A DNA stretch of 29,466 nt from a virus: positions 1 to 29,466 of IMG/VR virus record IMGVR_UViG_3300018013_000023; one strand, 5' to 3'. A model generated the notes under the pieces. That model saw only the letters and a list, made by a program, of their open reading frames with translations, ran no database searches and was not told the origin of the DNA. The position numbers were made by a program, and so were the translations under genes. Position 1 is the stretch's first letter. Each line of letters opens with the position of its first letter. Positions 19,792 to 27,755 of this stretch are shown piece by piece.

Positions 19792-22215
19792 GTGAAACGG
19801 AATTCCACATACGATGCGGGCGGCCTCTCCTCGGCCAATAACCGGCGCCAGCCGGTGAAGGAAAAGTGCGCCAGTGACGCCGCCCGCGAGCTTCTTGACC
19901 ATGGGCCCAAGCGACCCGCGCGCGCAAGCGCAGCGACCGAGCCCGGCCGGCCGGCGAGCCCGGCAGGTAGCGCGAGCGCGGCGGCGAGGCCAGACGATAA
20001 GCCGGGGGGCGCGGGAGGTTGTTGGCCCGCGCCCCAGGCCGTCCGACCCGTAGCGGCGCCTCGCCTGCCCGTCGTAACCCCAGCGAAGGCGGGGCAGAGC
20101 GGCGCCGATCTCCTGGACGCCCAACTGTCCCGATCGAAGAAAATCGGCAATGCCCCGCCTTGCGCCTCCTTTGCAGACTTCCTTCGCAATCATGCACGGG
20201 TCTTGCAACGCGACGGCACGGGCGGTGCATTCTCGATGCAGGGCCGCGCGCCCCTCGAGCTCATCGTTGACTGGTTGGACAAAATCACCCGCAACACACT
20301 GGACGCCCAGCCGGTGGACATCGACGGTGTGCGGTTCAGTCCCCACCAGCTTAAGGGCGCTACCGTCGCCGTGGGCGGCGGGGCCCAGTTCGGCAAGACG
20401 GTGCTCGAGCTGAACCTCATGGCCTACATCACGGCCATCCGTTTCCAGAGCGTCGGCAATTACCTTCCGGACCGGCTCAAGGTCGAGGAGATCGTGGGCC
20501 AGAAATTCCGGCCCAACGTGGTGGACCTTTATCCGTGGATGGCGGAAATGATCCAACTGGGCAAGGTCGAGAACGCCAGCGGCAAGACCATCGACCGCAA
20601 GGAAAGCTTCACCGTCACAGACGGTGAAAGAAAGGCCTTCGGCAATTTCTGCGGCATGCACCGCGTGCCGACCTCGCTGACGCTGGACCTGGCGTTGCTG
20701 GACGAGGTGGATGACATCGATGACCGCAACATCGGCTACGTCGATGCGCGCATGACCAACTCGCCCCTGCATTTGACCTGCTTCATCGGCACTCAACGCA
20801 TTGCCGGCGCCGGCCAGAATGCCCGGCTCAAGGCCTCGAGCTTCCACGTCAAGATGGTGCCCTGCCCGAAGTGCGGCCGTGAATGGTGCCTCGAGGAAGA
20901 ATTCCCCCGTTGTATCCGCATACGCAGGCCCGATGGTCACTCAGCCACCTGGCGCGCCGCCATAGCCGTAGCGGCGTCTCGGCAGAGCGCCGCCGATCCC
21001 ATCGTCTCGCCCGAAATCGGCCACGACCGCCTCGCCCATTACTACATCGCCTGTCCTGAGTGCGGGACCGAGCTGGACCGGGATGCCGGCCACTATGTGG
21101 CAAAGCACCCGGAGCGAATTGCCCAGGCCCGCCTGGGCGTCCGCGTCTCTCAGCTCAACATCAGCGCCATCAGCATGCAGGAAATCATTGGCGCCTGGTA
21201 TGCCGCCTTTGAGGACCCGTCCGGCTCCGCAATGCAGGCATTCTACTGCGATCGGGTGGCCATTCCCAACGCCGGCGCCGCCCAGCCCATCACCCAGGCG
21301 GTACTGGACGATTGCCGCAAGCTCGGCCTGGCCGAGAAGCCCGAGGCCGCCGAGCCATACGGCATGAGCCTGTTTCGACCTCCGCCCGCAACGGTCCGCG
21401 TCGCCGGCATGGACATGGGGCCTCGCTGCTGGTTCTGGTGTGACGAAATCCGCGGGCCGCTGGTCAGCGCCTGTGTCTGGGCTGAGCTGATAGCCAGCGG
21501 GACCGCGCCGGCGCGAGTGCCAATACTGATGAGCGCGCTCGGCATTGGCTGTCTGTTTTTGGACGCGGGCGGCGAGCCCGACTTGACCAAGCGCCTCGTT
21601 CTGGCGCTCAACGGGCTGGAGAATTATCAGCCGCCGATAGCGCCGAAAAGCGAGTTGCTCAAGATGACCCTCTCCAATCTGGGCGCGGGACTGTCTTGGG
21701 ATGGCCAGCGGGCGCGGTGGCGCGGTATCCGCGCAGCGGCTGTGCTTTTTGTCGCGGGCGAGGCGCGCGGGATCGAGCAGACGATCGGGTTCACTCAAGA
21801 GGGCCGAATCTATCCGCTCATCAAAACCAACCGCAGTGAAAGCATCCAGACTGCGGTGAACGATTTCCTGGGTCCCAAGGACGGTGTCATTGAGATGGTC
21901 GGCGGCGACGGCGGCAAGGCGGTCCGGATCTTGCGCCGGGCGCGCCTGCCCCAAACCTACATCGGACCTGGTGTGAGCCAGGCCGTGCTTGACGGCCATC
22001 TGCTGAATGTCCGCAAAGAGCGCGACGTCGGCACTGGCCAGGAAGATTGGATCGAGGGGATCGAAAACCATCTGGGCCTGGCCAAGTGCTATGCGCGCCT
22101 GGCGGCCACGATTTGCTCGGCTGGCGAGGGACCGCCCCCTCTGATGCCAATGGCCTTCAGCGGCAAGCGGGCAAAGATCCTGGCCGAGAGGCGCGATAGG
22201 AGCGTGCTGGCGTGA
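19792..22215 (+). CDS. terL: Large terminase, GpA-type
   Basis: The protein has 807 residues from GTG 19792. The ATPase core starts near residue 125 (SFADFLRNHARV), with Walker A GGGAQFGKT at 195-203, a SGKTIDRKESF element near 263-273 and Walker B LALLDEVDDID at about 300-310. A zinc site follows (CPKCG at 358, CPECG at 421). A nuclease-type RNase H fold starts near residue 535 (VAGMDMG). Family members cut and pump DNA into the procapsid. Residues about 392-402 between the zinc halves come from an in-frame palindromic repeat. The first 120 residues are Ala/Pro/Arg-rich, repeat-like and outside the conserved family length, so a later start is possible. Confidence 0.85.
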   Translation: MKRNSTYDAGGLSSANNRRQPVKEKCASDAARELLDHGPKRPARASAATEPGRPASPAGSASAAARPDDKPGGAGGCWPAPQAVRPVAAPRLPVVTPAKAGQSGADLLDAQLSRSKKIGNAPPCASFADFLRNHARVLQRDGTGGAFSMQGRAPLELIVDWLDKITRNTLDAQPVDIDGVRFSPHQLKGATVAVGGGAQFGKTVLELNLMAYITAIRFQSVGNYLPDRLKVEEIVGQKFRPNVVDLYPWMAEMIQLGKVENASGKTIDRKESFTVTDGERKAFGNFCGMHRVPTSLTLDLALLDEVDDIDDRNIGYVDARMTNSPLHLTCFIGTQRIAGAGQNARLKASSFHVKMVPCPKCGREWCLEEEFPRCIRIRRPDGHSATWRAAIAVAASRQSAADPIVSPEIGHDRLAHYYIACPECGTELDRDAGHYVAKHPERIAQARLGVRVSQLNISAISMQEIIGAWYAAFEDPSGSAMQAFYCDRVAIPNAGAAQPITQAVLDDCRKLGLAEKPEAAEPYGMSLFRPPPATVRVAGMDMGPRCWFWCDEIRGPLVSACVWAELIASGTAPARVPILMSALGIGCLFLDAGGEPDLTKRLVLALNGLENYQPPIAPKSELLKMTLSNLGAGLSWDGQRARWRGIRAAAVLFVAGEARGIEQTIGFTQEGRIYPLIKTNRSESIQTAVNDFLGPKDGVIEMVGGDGGKAVRILRRARLPQTYIGPGVSQAVLDGHLLNVRKERDVGTGQEDWIEGIENHLGLAKCYARLAATICSAGEGPPPLMPMAFSGKRAKILAERRDRSVLA
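20047..20095. repeat. Degenerate palindromic repeats in the terminase N-terminal extension
   Basis: CCGTAGCGGCGCCTCGCC at 20048 resembles the GTAGCGGCGTCTCGG element, and CCCCAGCGAAGGCGGGG at about 20078 is a palindrome of the type that often inserts in genes (translated as TPAKAG). Both lie in the non-conserved first 120 codons. Confidence 0.5.
20966..20994. repeat. Palindromic REP-like element inside the terminase gene
   Basis: CCGTAGCGGCGTCTCGGCAG AGCGCCGCC is nearly identical to the copies at 12736, 17191 and 26701. It is in frame and adds IAVAASRQSAADP between the two halves of the zinc site. Confidence 0.8.
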
Positions 22216-24944
22216 AAACAACCGCAAAGAACGCGAAGACAGCGCCGGTGAAGGCCAGAGCCGAAGAGAATCCGGAGGCGACCCCCACGCTCAGCACGGC
22301 GCCTGGCGGCGTCGAGAGGGTCGCGGATATAATCCAGCAACCCATGGTCGCCCCGGCTCCAAAGGCCGGTGACAAGTTAACGCGCGGTGGCACTGCTTCC
22401 GGCCGGCCGGGACAGATCGTTACCGCCGCCAACCGCTGGCGCGAAAACTACAACCCGCTCCGCGGCCTCACCATGCGCCGCGTGGTCGAGCTCCTCGAGC
22501 TTTCCCAGCGCGGCGACACTGCCTATTGCCAATGGACCTACCGCAAGATCGAGCGCGCCTACTACCTGCTCAGCGCCCTTATCACCCGCTGTGAGGCGCC
22601 GCTATTGGGCTTCGATTGGGAAATCAAAACCAAAGAAGACCTCCCGGACGGTGCTACGCCGGAAATGGCCGACGCCCAGGCCAAGGCCCTCAAAGAAGCC
22701 TACAACCGCATCGATAACCTCAAGGCGGCCGTCGCTCACCTGCACCTTGCCCACTTCCGCGGCTACGCCCATCTGCAAAAGCACCGCGATGCGGACGGCC
22801 AGGTCTATCACCTCGAACCCCTCCATCAATGGTGCGTCTGCCGCGACGGCCTGGATGGCAACTGGTTCTGGAACCCGGACAGTCGCTCGAGTTCCGCGCC
22901 GCTCATGTTCCTTGGCGCCAACTTCTGCATCGGCCGCGAGAACCTGCCACTCGAGGACTTCATCATCGTCGAAGAGCCCCGCCCCATTGACGAAATCGCA
23001 CTGGTGAATTTCGTCCGCGCCAACCTGGCGGAAAAAGACTGGGACGGCTTTGTCGAAATTTACGCCATTCCGGGCGGCGTCGTAACCATGCCTCCCAACG
23101 TCCCGCAGGGCAAGGAACACGATTATGAGGAGGCCGCGCAGAGAGTCGCCGAGGGTGGAAGCGGCGCCATCCCGAACGGCAGTTCCTATAAGGCCAACGA
23201 TCATCCGCGCGGCGTTGATCCCTTCACGCCCCGCCTCAACCGATTGGATATGGAGTTGGTGCTGGCGGCCACCGGCGGCAAGCTCACCATGCTCGCCGAA
23301 AGCGGCTCTGGCACCCTCGCCGGCGGCGCCCACCAGGATACCTTCGATGAAATCGCCGGAGGCCGCGCCGCAACCATCTCCGAGGAATTCCAGCGCCAGT
23401 TCGATGCCGAGATCTTGGCCGCCCAATTCCCAGGCCAGCCTGCGCTCGCCTACTGGCAACTTTCCGCCAAAGCCGAGGTCAACATCGATGGACTCGTCAA
23501 GAATGTGGTCGCCCTCAGCACGGCGGGAAAGAAGGCCGAGACGGCATGGCTTGAGGAAAAGACCGGCTACCAGCTCGAGGACGAACCCACGCCAGCCCAC
23601 GGCGCTCCTAATCCTAATCGTAATCCTAATCCCGGCGAGGGTCCGGGACCAGACGGATCCCCGGCCCACGAAGCGGCCGAGAGTCCCCAGACTGAGGCCG
23701 CCGAACAAGCCCAGCCTGGCGGGGACGATGATCCGATAGATAACCGGGACGCAGAGATGCGGCGGTTGATTCTGAATGGGGCCGGCAATCCGAACCATGA
23801 CGAGAAAGGCCAATTTGCCAGCGGTCCCGAGCTGGCCGCCTTTCATGACCGGGCCATTGCCTCGACGGATCCGTCGCATCGGGTAATGAGTTACCGGCCG
23901 GTGGATGAAGATGAGGCCGGGCGGATCAAGACCGCAACCGGCCTCGAGGTCTCGGGCCACGTCCATGCGGTGGACAATTACGCGTTGCGCCATATCCACA
24001 AAGAGCACGGCGATAAAGAGCGGGAGGAACCGCGTGGCCAGGTGGCGGTAACTCGGGAGGATATTGCGGCGTTGCCGGAGACGATTGGCAAGGCGGACAC
24101 CATCGAGCATGCCGGCCGGACTAAACTGGGAAGGGACGGCATCCGCTATACGCGGAAAACGGCGGCCACCACCGTTGTAGTGGAAGAGGTCCGGACGAAG
24201 GCCAGGCAATTAGTCCCGGTGTCAGTGGTGAAGTTTAAGAACCGGGCGACGATTGATGCTGGCGAGCCAACCCCAATCTCTACGGCCGAACCGCTTCGCC
24301 CGAACCAAACGATAATCCGCAACTCGGCGCGCGTCAACGACAATTCGGCGCCGGGGTTTGTGGCGGCTGTGGGCGAGGACCTCGGCCATGTGCTGGAGCG
24401 GCTCGGGAAAATCCTCGAGATCCAAGATGACGCGATCTTCTCCCATAAACTCAAAGTGTTCCTGGCGGATTTTCCACAGCTCCAAAAGGACGTCCTTGCG
24501 GATCCAGCCGCCGCGCGGGCGCTCCAACCAGTCATCGAACAGGCGTTCCTCGAGGGCCTCAAGTCCAAGCCCATGGTCGCCAATCGCGGCGGCTTCGATG
24601 AATCCCTCCATCCCCGTGATGAGAGCGGCAAATTCTCCGAGTCCGACCAAGGCCCGTCCTGGAAAGCTTCCGCCCATGCCGGCGACGCCACTGAGAAGGC
24701 CCAGGGCACCGACCTCCCCGAGGATCATGAAGCGGCTCATGAGGCACACCGCCGCGCTGAATCAGCCCACGCGGCGGCGGCTGTCCATGCCCGCGATAAA
24801 GGCGACGAAGAAAACGGCCGTCTCCATGAAAACCAGCGCAGACACCATCACAGCATGGCCATCTGGCACGGCGCCCGCGCCCAGATGACCGGCCAGGCCC
24901 GCGCCGAAAAAACTGCTGACCAGCGGGAAGGCCGGCAACAATGA
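22212..24944 (+). CDS. DUF935 (Mu gp29) portal fused to a PBECR-like nuclease domain
   Basis: The protein has 910 residues from GTG 22212, overlapping the terminase stop. Residues about 75-480 are a Mu gp29/DUF935 portal: RWRENYNPLRGLTMRRVVEL, then DTAYCQWTYRKIER and FDWEIKT. The portal is the dodecameric DNA gate of the head. After a Pro/Gly-rich linker comes the motif DEKGQFASG (530-538). Residues about 577-676 resemble PBECR-type (barnase-EndoU-colicin-RelE-like) phage nucleases: GHVHAVDNYALRHIHKEHGD with His583, 585, 594, 596 and 599, then RGQVAVTREDIAALP, GIRYTRK and VVEEVRTKARQLVPV. A second DESGKFSES motif (803-811) and a His/Ala-rich helical tail follow. The first 15 codons come from the AACCGCAAAGAACGC repeat. 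Portal confidence is high; the toxin-type domain is a strong inference. Confidence 0.82.
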   Translation: MKTTAKNAKTAPVKARAEENPEATPTLSTAPGGVERVADIIQQPMVAPAPKAGDKLTRGGTASGRPGQIVTAANRWRENYNPLRGLTMRRVVELLELSQRGDTAYCQWTYRKIERAYYLLSALITRCEAPLLGFDWEIKTKEDLPDGATPEMADAQAKALKEAYNRIDNLKAAVAHLHLAHFRGYAHLQKHRDADGQVYHLEPLHQWCVCRDGLDGNWFWNPDSRSSSAPLMFLGANFCIGRENLPLEDFIIVEEPRPIDEIALVNFVRANLAEKDWDGFVEIYAIPGGVVTMPPNVPQGKEHDYEEAAQRVAEGGSGAIPNGSSYKANDHPRGVDPFTPRLNRLDMELVLAATGGKLTMLAESGSGTLAGGAHQDTFDEIAGGRAATISEEFQRQFDAEILAAQFPGQPALAYWQLSAKAEVNIDGLVKNVVALSTAGKKAETAWLEEKTGYQLEDEPTPAHGAPNPNRNPNPGEGPGPDGSPAHEAAESPQTEAAEQAQPGGDDDPIDNRDAEMRRLILNGAGNPNHDEKGQFASGPELAAFHDRAIASTDPSHRVMSYRPVDEDEAGRIKTATGLEVSGHVHAVDNYALRHIHKEHGDKEREEPRGQVAVTREDIAALPETIGKADTIEHAGRTKLGRDGIRYTRKTAATTVVVEEVRTKARQLVPVSVVKFKNRATIDAGEPTPISTAEPLRPNQTIIRNSARVNDNSAPGFVAAVGEDLGHVLERLGKILEIQDDAIFSHKLKVFLADFPQLQKDVLADPAAARALQPVIEQAFLEGLKSKPMVANRGGFDESLHPRDESGKFSESDQGPSWKASAHAGDATEKAQGTDLPEDHEAAHEAHRRAESAHAAAAVHARDKGDEENGRLHENQRRHHHSMAIWHGARAQMTGQARAEKTADQREGRQQ

Positions 24945-24975
24945 CGCCATAATTCCCATCAATCCCATACCTCTC

Positions 24976-26217
24976 ATGAGCAAACCCAAATGTGAACACA
25001 TGAACGAAGACGGGACCTTCAAAGGCGGCTTTGACGGTTGTGTCTTGCACATGACCACCTGCGAGGGCCACTCCGAGGAAAGCGCCAAAAAGATTTGCGG
25101 CAAGATCGCGCAGAACGTCTCCAACCGCGACCTTGGCGACCCTCTGAACCGCCCCATTCTCAATCGCAATTTCCAGCACCCTGCGGATGGTTGGTATCAG
25201 CTCGAGGCCAAAGGCGAGCACCCGGCCCGCGACCGGGGCATCATCCAGGTCATCGATGACACAGCCATCCAATCCATCGTCAATCGGTTCAATGCGGACG
25301 CTGATGCCGGCCGGCTCTCCCACGGCGCCGAAATGCTCATCGATCACGAGCACTTCAAGCACGACCTCGACAAGGAATCCACCGCTTACGGCTGGCTGAA
25401 CCGGCTCCAGGGCCGCGCTGATGGTTATTATGGGCGCATCCGGTGGACTGCGACGGGCAAGCCGGCCGTGGATGGCGGAGACTACCGGTTCTTCTCCACC
25501 GAGTATGACGCGCGAGACCTCAAGGTCCTGAACTCTGAGGGCAAGCTCAAGCGCATGCGGCCGACTCGGCTGGACGGGCTTTCGCTTACCAACAGCCCCA
25601 ATAATAAGGGCGGGAAACCGATCACCAACCGGGACCAATTTCGCGGCGCTTCCGCGCCGGCGGATAACACACAAACTCCTAACCAAAGGAAACCAATGCA
25701 GACCGTAGCAACCCGGCTTGGTTTGTCCGCCGACGCGTCCGAAGAGGCCGTCCTGGCGGAAGTGGTCAAGCTGATGAACCGAGCCACCCAGGCCGAGGCC
25801 CAGGTGGAACCGCTCAAGGTCCAAGTGAAAGACCTTGGGGACCAAAACCAAACGCTCCTGGGCGAGCAGTGCGATGCGCTGATGGATGGCCATGGCATCA
25901 AAAAAGACGATAAGATCCGGAACCGGCTCCGCCCGATCCTCGTCACCCTCAAAAACCGTGAGGAGCGGGTGACCGCGCTCAGCGAGTTCGGCTTCAAGCC
26001 CGTCGAGGCCGCGCCCGCCCGAGAGCAGACCAAGCTCTTCAATCGCCAGACCAAGCCGCCAGGCGGAAAGGTGGGGGAGGAAACGCCGAGCCGGGACGAA
26101 ACGCTCAAGGCGAACAAGATCATGAACCGGGCGGCGGAGTTGAGAAAGGAAACACCGATCCTGGGCCTCGCGACCTCCGTCGTCATGGCGCAAAAGGAGA
26201 TCGAGAACGCGGGTTAA
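24976..26217 (+). CDS. Mu I-like head maturation protease with scaffold domain
   Basis: This is a 413-residue protein. Residues 1-55 hold a Cys-rich segment (GTFKGGFDGCVLHMTTCEGH). Residues about 55-215 match Mu I-type prophage proteases: HGAEMLIDHEHFKHD, STAYGWLNRLQGRADG and DYRFFSTEYDAR. This enzyme trims scaffold and capsid proteins during head assembly. The C-terminal 170 residues are charged and coiled-coil-like, as expected of the scaffold. Residue 241 is an internal Met with its own ribosome site (see 25696). The order portal, protease, cement, capsid is as in Mu. Confidence 0.85.
   Translation: MSKPKCEHMNEDGTFKGGFDGCVLHMTTCEGHSEESAKKICGKIAQNVSNRDLGDPLNRPILNRNFQHPADGWYQLEAKGEHPARDRGIIQVIDDTAIQSIVNRFNADADAGRLSHGAEMLIDHEHFKHDLDKESTAYGWLNRLQGRADGYYGRIRWTATGKPAVDGGDYRFFSTEYDARDLKVLNSEGKLKRMRPTRLDGLSLTNSPNNKGGKPITNRDQFRGASAPADNTQTPNQRKPMQTVATRLGLSADASEEAVLAEVVKLMNRATQAEAQVEPLKVQVKDLGDQNQTLLGEQCDALMDGHGIKKDDKIRNRLRPILVTLKNREERVTALSEFGFKPVEAAPAREQTKLFNRQTKPPGGKVGEETPSRDETLKANKIMNRAAELRKETPILGLATSVVMAQKEIENAG
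25696..26217 (+). CDS. Internal in-frame scaffold product (Mu Z-like)
   Basis: ATG 25696 is in frame with the protease gene and lies 5 nt after AAAGGA, a better ribosome site than that of the full gene. It would give a 173-residue scaffold beginning MQTVATRLGLSADASEEAVL with a long coiled coil (TQAEAQVEPLKVQVKDLGDQ). Mu produces its scaffold Z in the same way from within gene I. That this start is used is inferred. Confidence 0.65.
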   Translation: MQTVATRLGLSADASEEAVLAEVVKLMNRATQAEAQVEPLKVQVKDLGDQNQTLLGEQCDALMDGHGIKKDDKIRNRLRPILVTLKNREERVTALSEFGFKPVEAAPAREQTKLFNRQTKPPGGKVGEETPSRDETLKANKIMNRAAELRKETPILGLATSVVMAQKEIENAG

Positions 26218-26226
26218 TCGGCCCTT

Positions 26227-26257
26227 AACCGCAAAGAACGCAAAGAACACAAAAACC
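26227..26257. repeat. AACCGCAAAGAACGC repeat between protease and cement genes
   Basis: AACCGCAAAGAACGCAAAGA followed by ACACAAAAACC lies in the 57-nt gap before the next gene. It is another copy of the host-type unit seen at 18145 and 22220. Confidence 0.8.
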
Positions 26258-26274
26258 GAAAAACGAACCAAAAT

Positions 26275-26700
26275 ATGAACGTTATTCTCAATCCCAGCCA
26301 GGGCGACACCAAGCGGGGCGACATCACGTTGCCCGCTAACTCGAACCTGACCGACAAGGAAAATCTCCTTTGGAAAATCGTCAACCGCAACGGCTCCCCG
26401 GCTTTCGACCTGCCTGGCGCCGTAACCGACATCGCCTGCTTCGTTGGCGCCAGCGGCGATGTCCAGGGCAACCAGGTTGCCGCCGAGGCTCCCAGCATGG
26501 ACCAAAACTGCCGCATCCTCCTGGACCTGACCTGCAACCCCGGCGACAAGCTCGCCCTCAGCCCCAACATCTGGGGCCGCGTCTATGCGCCGCAAACCGG
26601 GGCAGGCGCAACCCTTGTGGAGTTCGTTGCCGAGGAAGCCGGCATCGCCGGCCAGCTCCTCCTCTGCCGGAGAATCCCCGCGCGTCTGGTGACCTTCTAA
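26275..26700 (+). CDS. Capsid cement-like protein
   Basis: This is a 141-residue beta-rich protein (ENLLWKIVNRNGSPAFDLP, DNCRILLDL-like strands, then GATLVEFVAEEAG). Small beta proteins between the protease and the capsid gene in Mu-type phages are often DUF2190-like head stabilisation (cement) proteins; the strand pattern and position fit. No sequence signature secures it. Its stop is fused to the palindromic repeat at 26701. Confidence 0.65.
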   Translation: MNVILNPSQGDTKRGDITLPANSNLTDKENLLWKIVNRNGSPAFDLPGAVTDIACFVGASGDVQGNQVAAEAPSMDQNCRILLDLTCNPGDKLALSPNIWGRVYAPQTGAGATLVEFVAEEAGIAGQLLLCRRIPARLVTF

Positions 26701-26730
26701 CCGCGTAGCGGCGTCTCGGCAGACCGCCGC
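26701..26730. repeat. Palindromic REP-like element before the capsid gene
   Basis: CCGCGTAGCGGCGTCTCGGC followed by AGACCGCCGC. This is the only intergenic copy of the 12736/17191/20966 family in the window. It starts at the first base after the preceding stop. Confidence 0.8.
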
Positions 26731-26761
26731 AAATAAACTCAACCAATAAAGGAAATCGATT

Positions 26762-27709
26762 ATGACAAGACTTCAACAGCTCGCTACGAGTCCGCTCCTG
26801 ACGAACTTCGCCATCACGGCCAGCCAAAAGGCTATCCGGCCCGTGGGCCAGTTCATCAGCCCAATCTGCGAGGTCCCCGACCTCACGTTCCGGTATAAGG
26901 TCTATACCGAAAACAACCGTTACCGCGTCCCGCACACCAAACGCCAGCCCGGCAGTCCGGCGACCATGCTCGGGTTCTCGGCGACCGATGCAAGCCAGAC
27001 CCTCGAGCCGAACGCCCTGGACTTCCCGGTCCCGAATGCCGAAGAGCTGAGCGATGAAGGCCTCCAATTCTCCATCATGGAAGCGCAGAGCACGCTGGCC
27101 GATGCCTCTGGCCTCTCCCTCGAAAACGAGATCGTTTCGATGGCCCAGACCGCCGCCCTGGCCTCCAGCCTTACCGCCCATGCTGACTTCACCGATGCCG
27201 GCGTGGACCCGGTCGCCCTCCTGGACAATCTCATCCTCCAGGTCATGCTCGCCGCCAAAAACGGCGCGCCGGTCAAGGTCCTGTTTGGGACCACGAAATT
27301 CAAGCAGTTCAAGAATAACCCCAACGTCCGCGCCCGCTTCATCGTCTCGGCTGACCGCGGGGCCGGTGGCTCGGACAGCATCGGCACGGTCTCCCCGACC
27401 ATTGGCGACGTGAAACGCCTGCTCATGACCAACCCGGACTGCGAGCTCTCGCTCATGGTCATCGATAACTCCGCCCCAGGCGAAGCCAGCAACATCCAGT
27501 TCCTGCTGGACACCTGCGTCATCGTCTTCGCCAGCAACAGCACTCCCAACCGCATGGACCCGTCCTTCATGAAGACGTTCGCGCGCATGGGCGGCTTCTT
27601 CCGCGCCGGCTCCTACATGACCGTCGACCAACGCGACCAGGTCCTCAAAATGGACTGGACCACACTGCCGTGCGTTACCAACTCGGCGGCCGTGGGCGCG
27701 ATCGACTGA
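26762..27709 (+). CDS. Major capsid protein
   Basis: This 315-residue protein has a strong ribosome site (AAAGGAA). Its N-terminus (LTNFAITASQKAIRPVGQFI followed by SPICEVPDLTFRYKVYTENN) is typical of Mu T-type and other HK97-fold capsid proteins with a short N-arm. A long central helix (about 92-130) includes LSLENEIVSMAQTAAL. The C-terminal domain includes VKVLFGTTKFKQF, VGGDS-like loops and a strand (SNIQFLLDTCVIVFAS) with RMGGFFRAGSYMTVDQRDQV near the end. Position after the protease and cement genes, the high expression-type start and the length all fit. It forms the icosahedral head. Confidence 0.85.
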   Translation: MTRLQQLATSPLLTNFAITASQKAIRPVGQFISPICEVPDLTFRYKVYTENNRYRVPHTKRQPGSPATMLGFSATDASQTLEPNALDFPVPNAEELSDEGLQFSIMEAQSTLADASGLSLENEIVSMAQTAALASSLTAHADFTDAGVDPVALLDNLILQVMLAAKNGAPVKVLFGTTKFKQFKNNPNVRARFIVSADRGAGGSDSIGTVSPTIGDVKRLLMTNPDCELSLMVIDNSAPGEASNIQFLLDTCVIVFASNSTPNRMDPSFMKTFARMGGFFRAGSYMTVDQRDQVLKMDWTTLPCVTNSAAVGAID

Positions 27710-27755
27710 ACCCGAAACGCAAATAACCGCTGACAAACGTTAAAAGGAAAAAGCT

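Noticed and set aside
19750-22227. Two long minus-strand open frames opposite the terminase
   Set aside because: The plus-strand product has Walker A, Walker B and zinc motifs; the antisense frames have no domain features.
22602-24209. 535-codon minus-strand open frame
   Set aside because: It is an antisense shadow of the portal gene, of biased composition and without a ribosome site.
24559-26742. Very long open frame (727 codons) on the minus strand
   Set aside because: It lies opposite the portal, protease and cement genes, which have clear domains; the antisense protein has no recognisable fold and is against operon direction.
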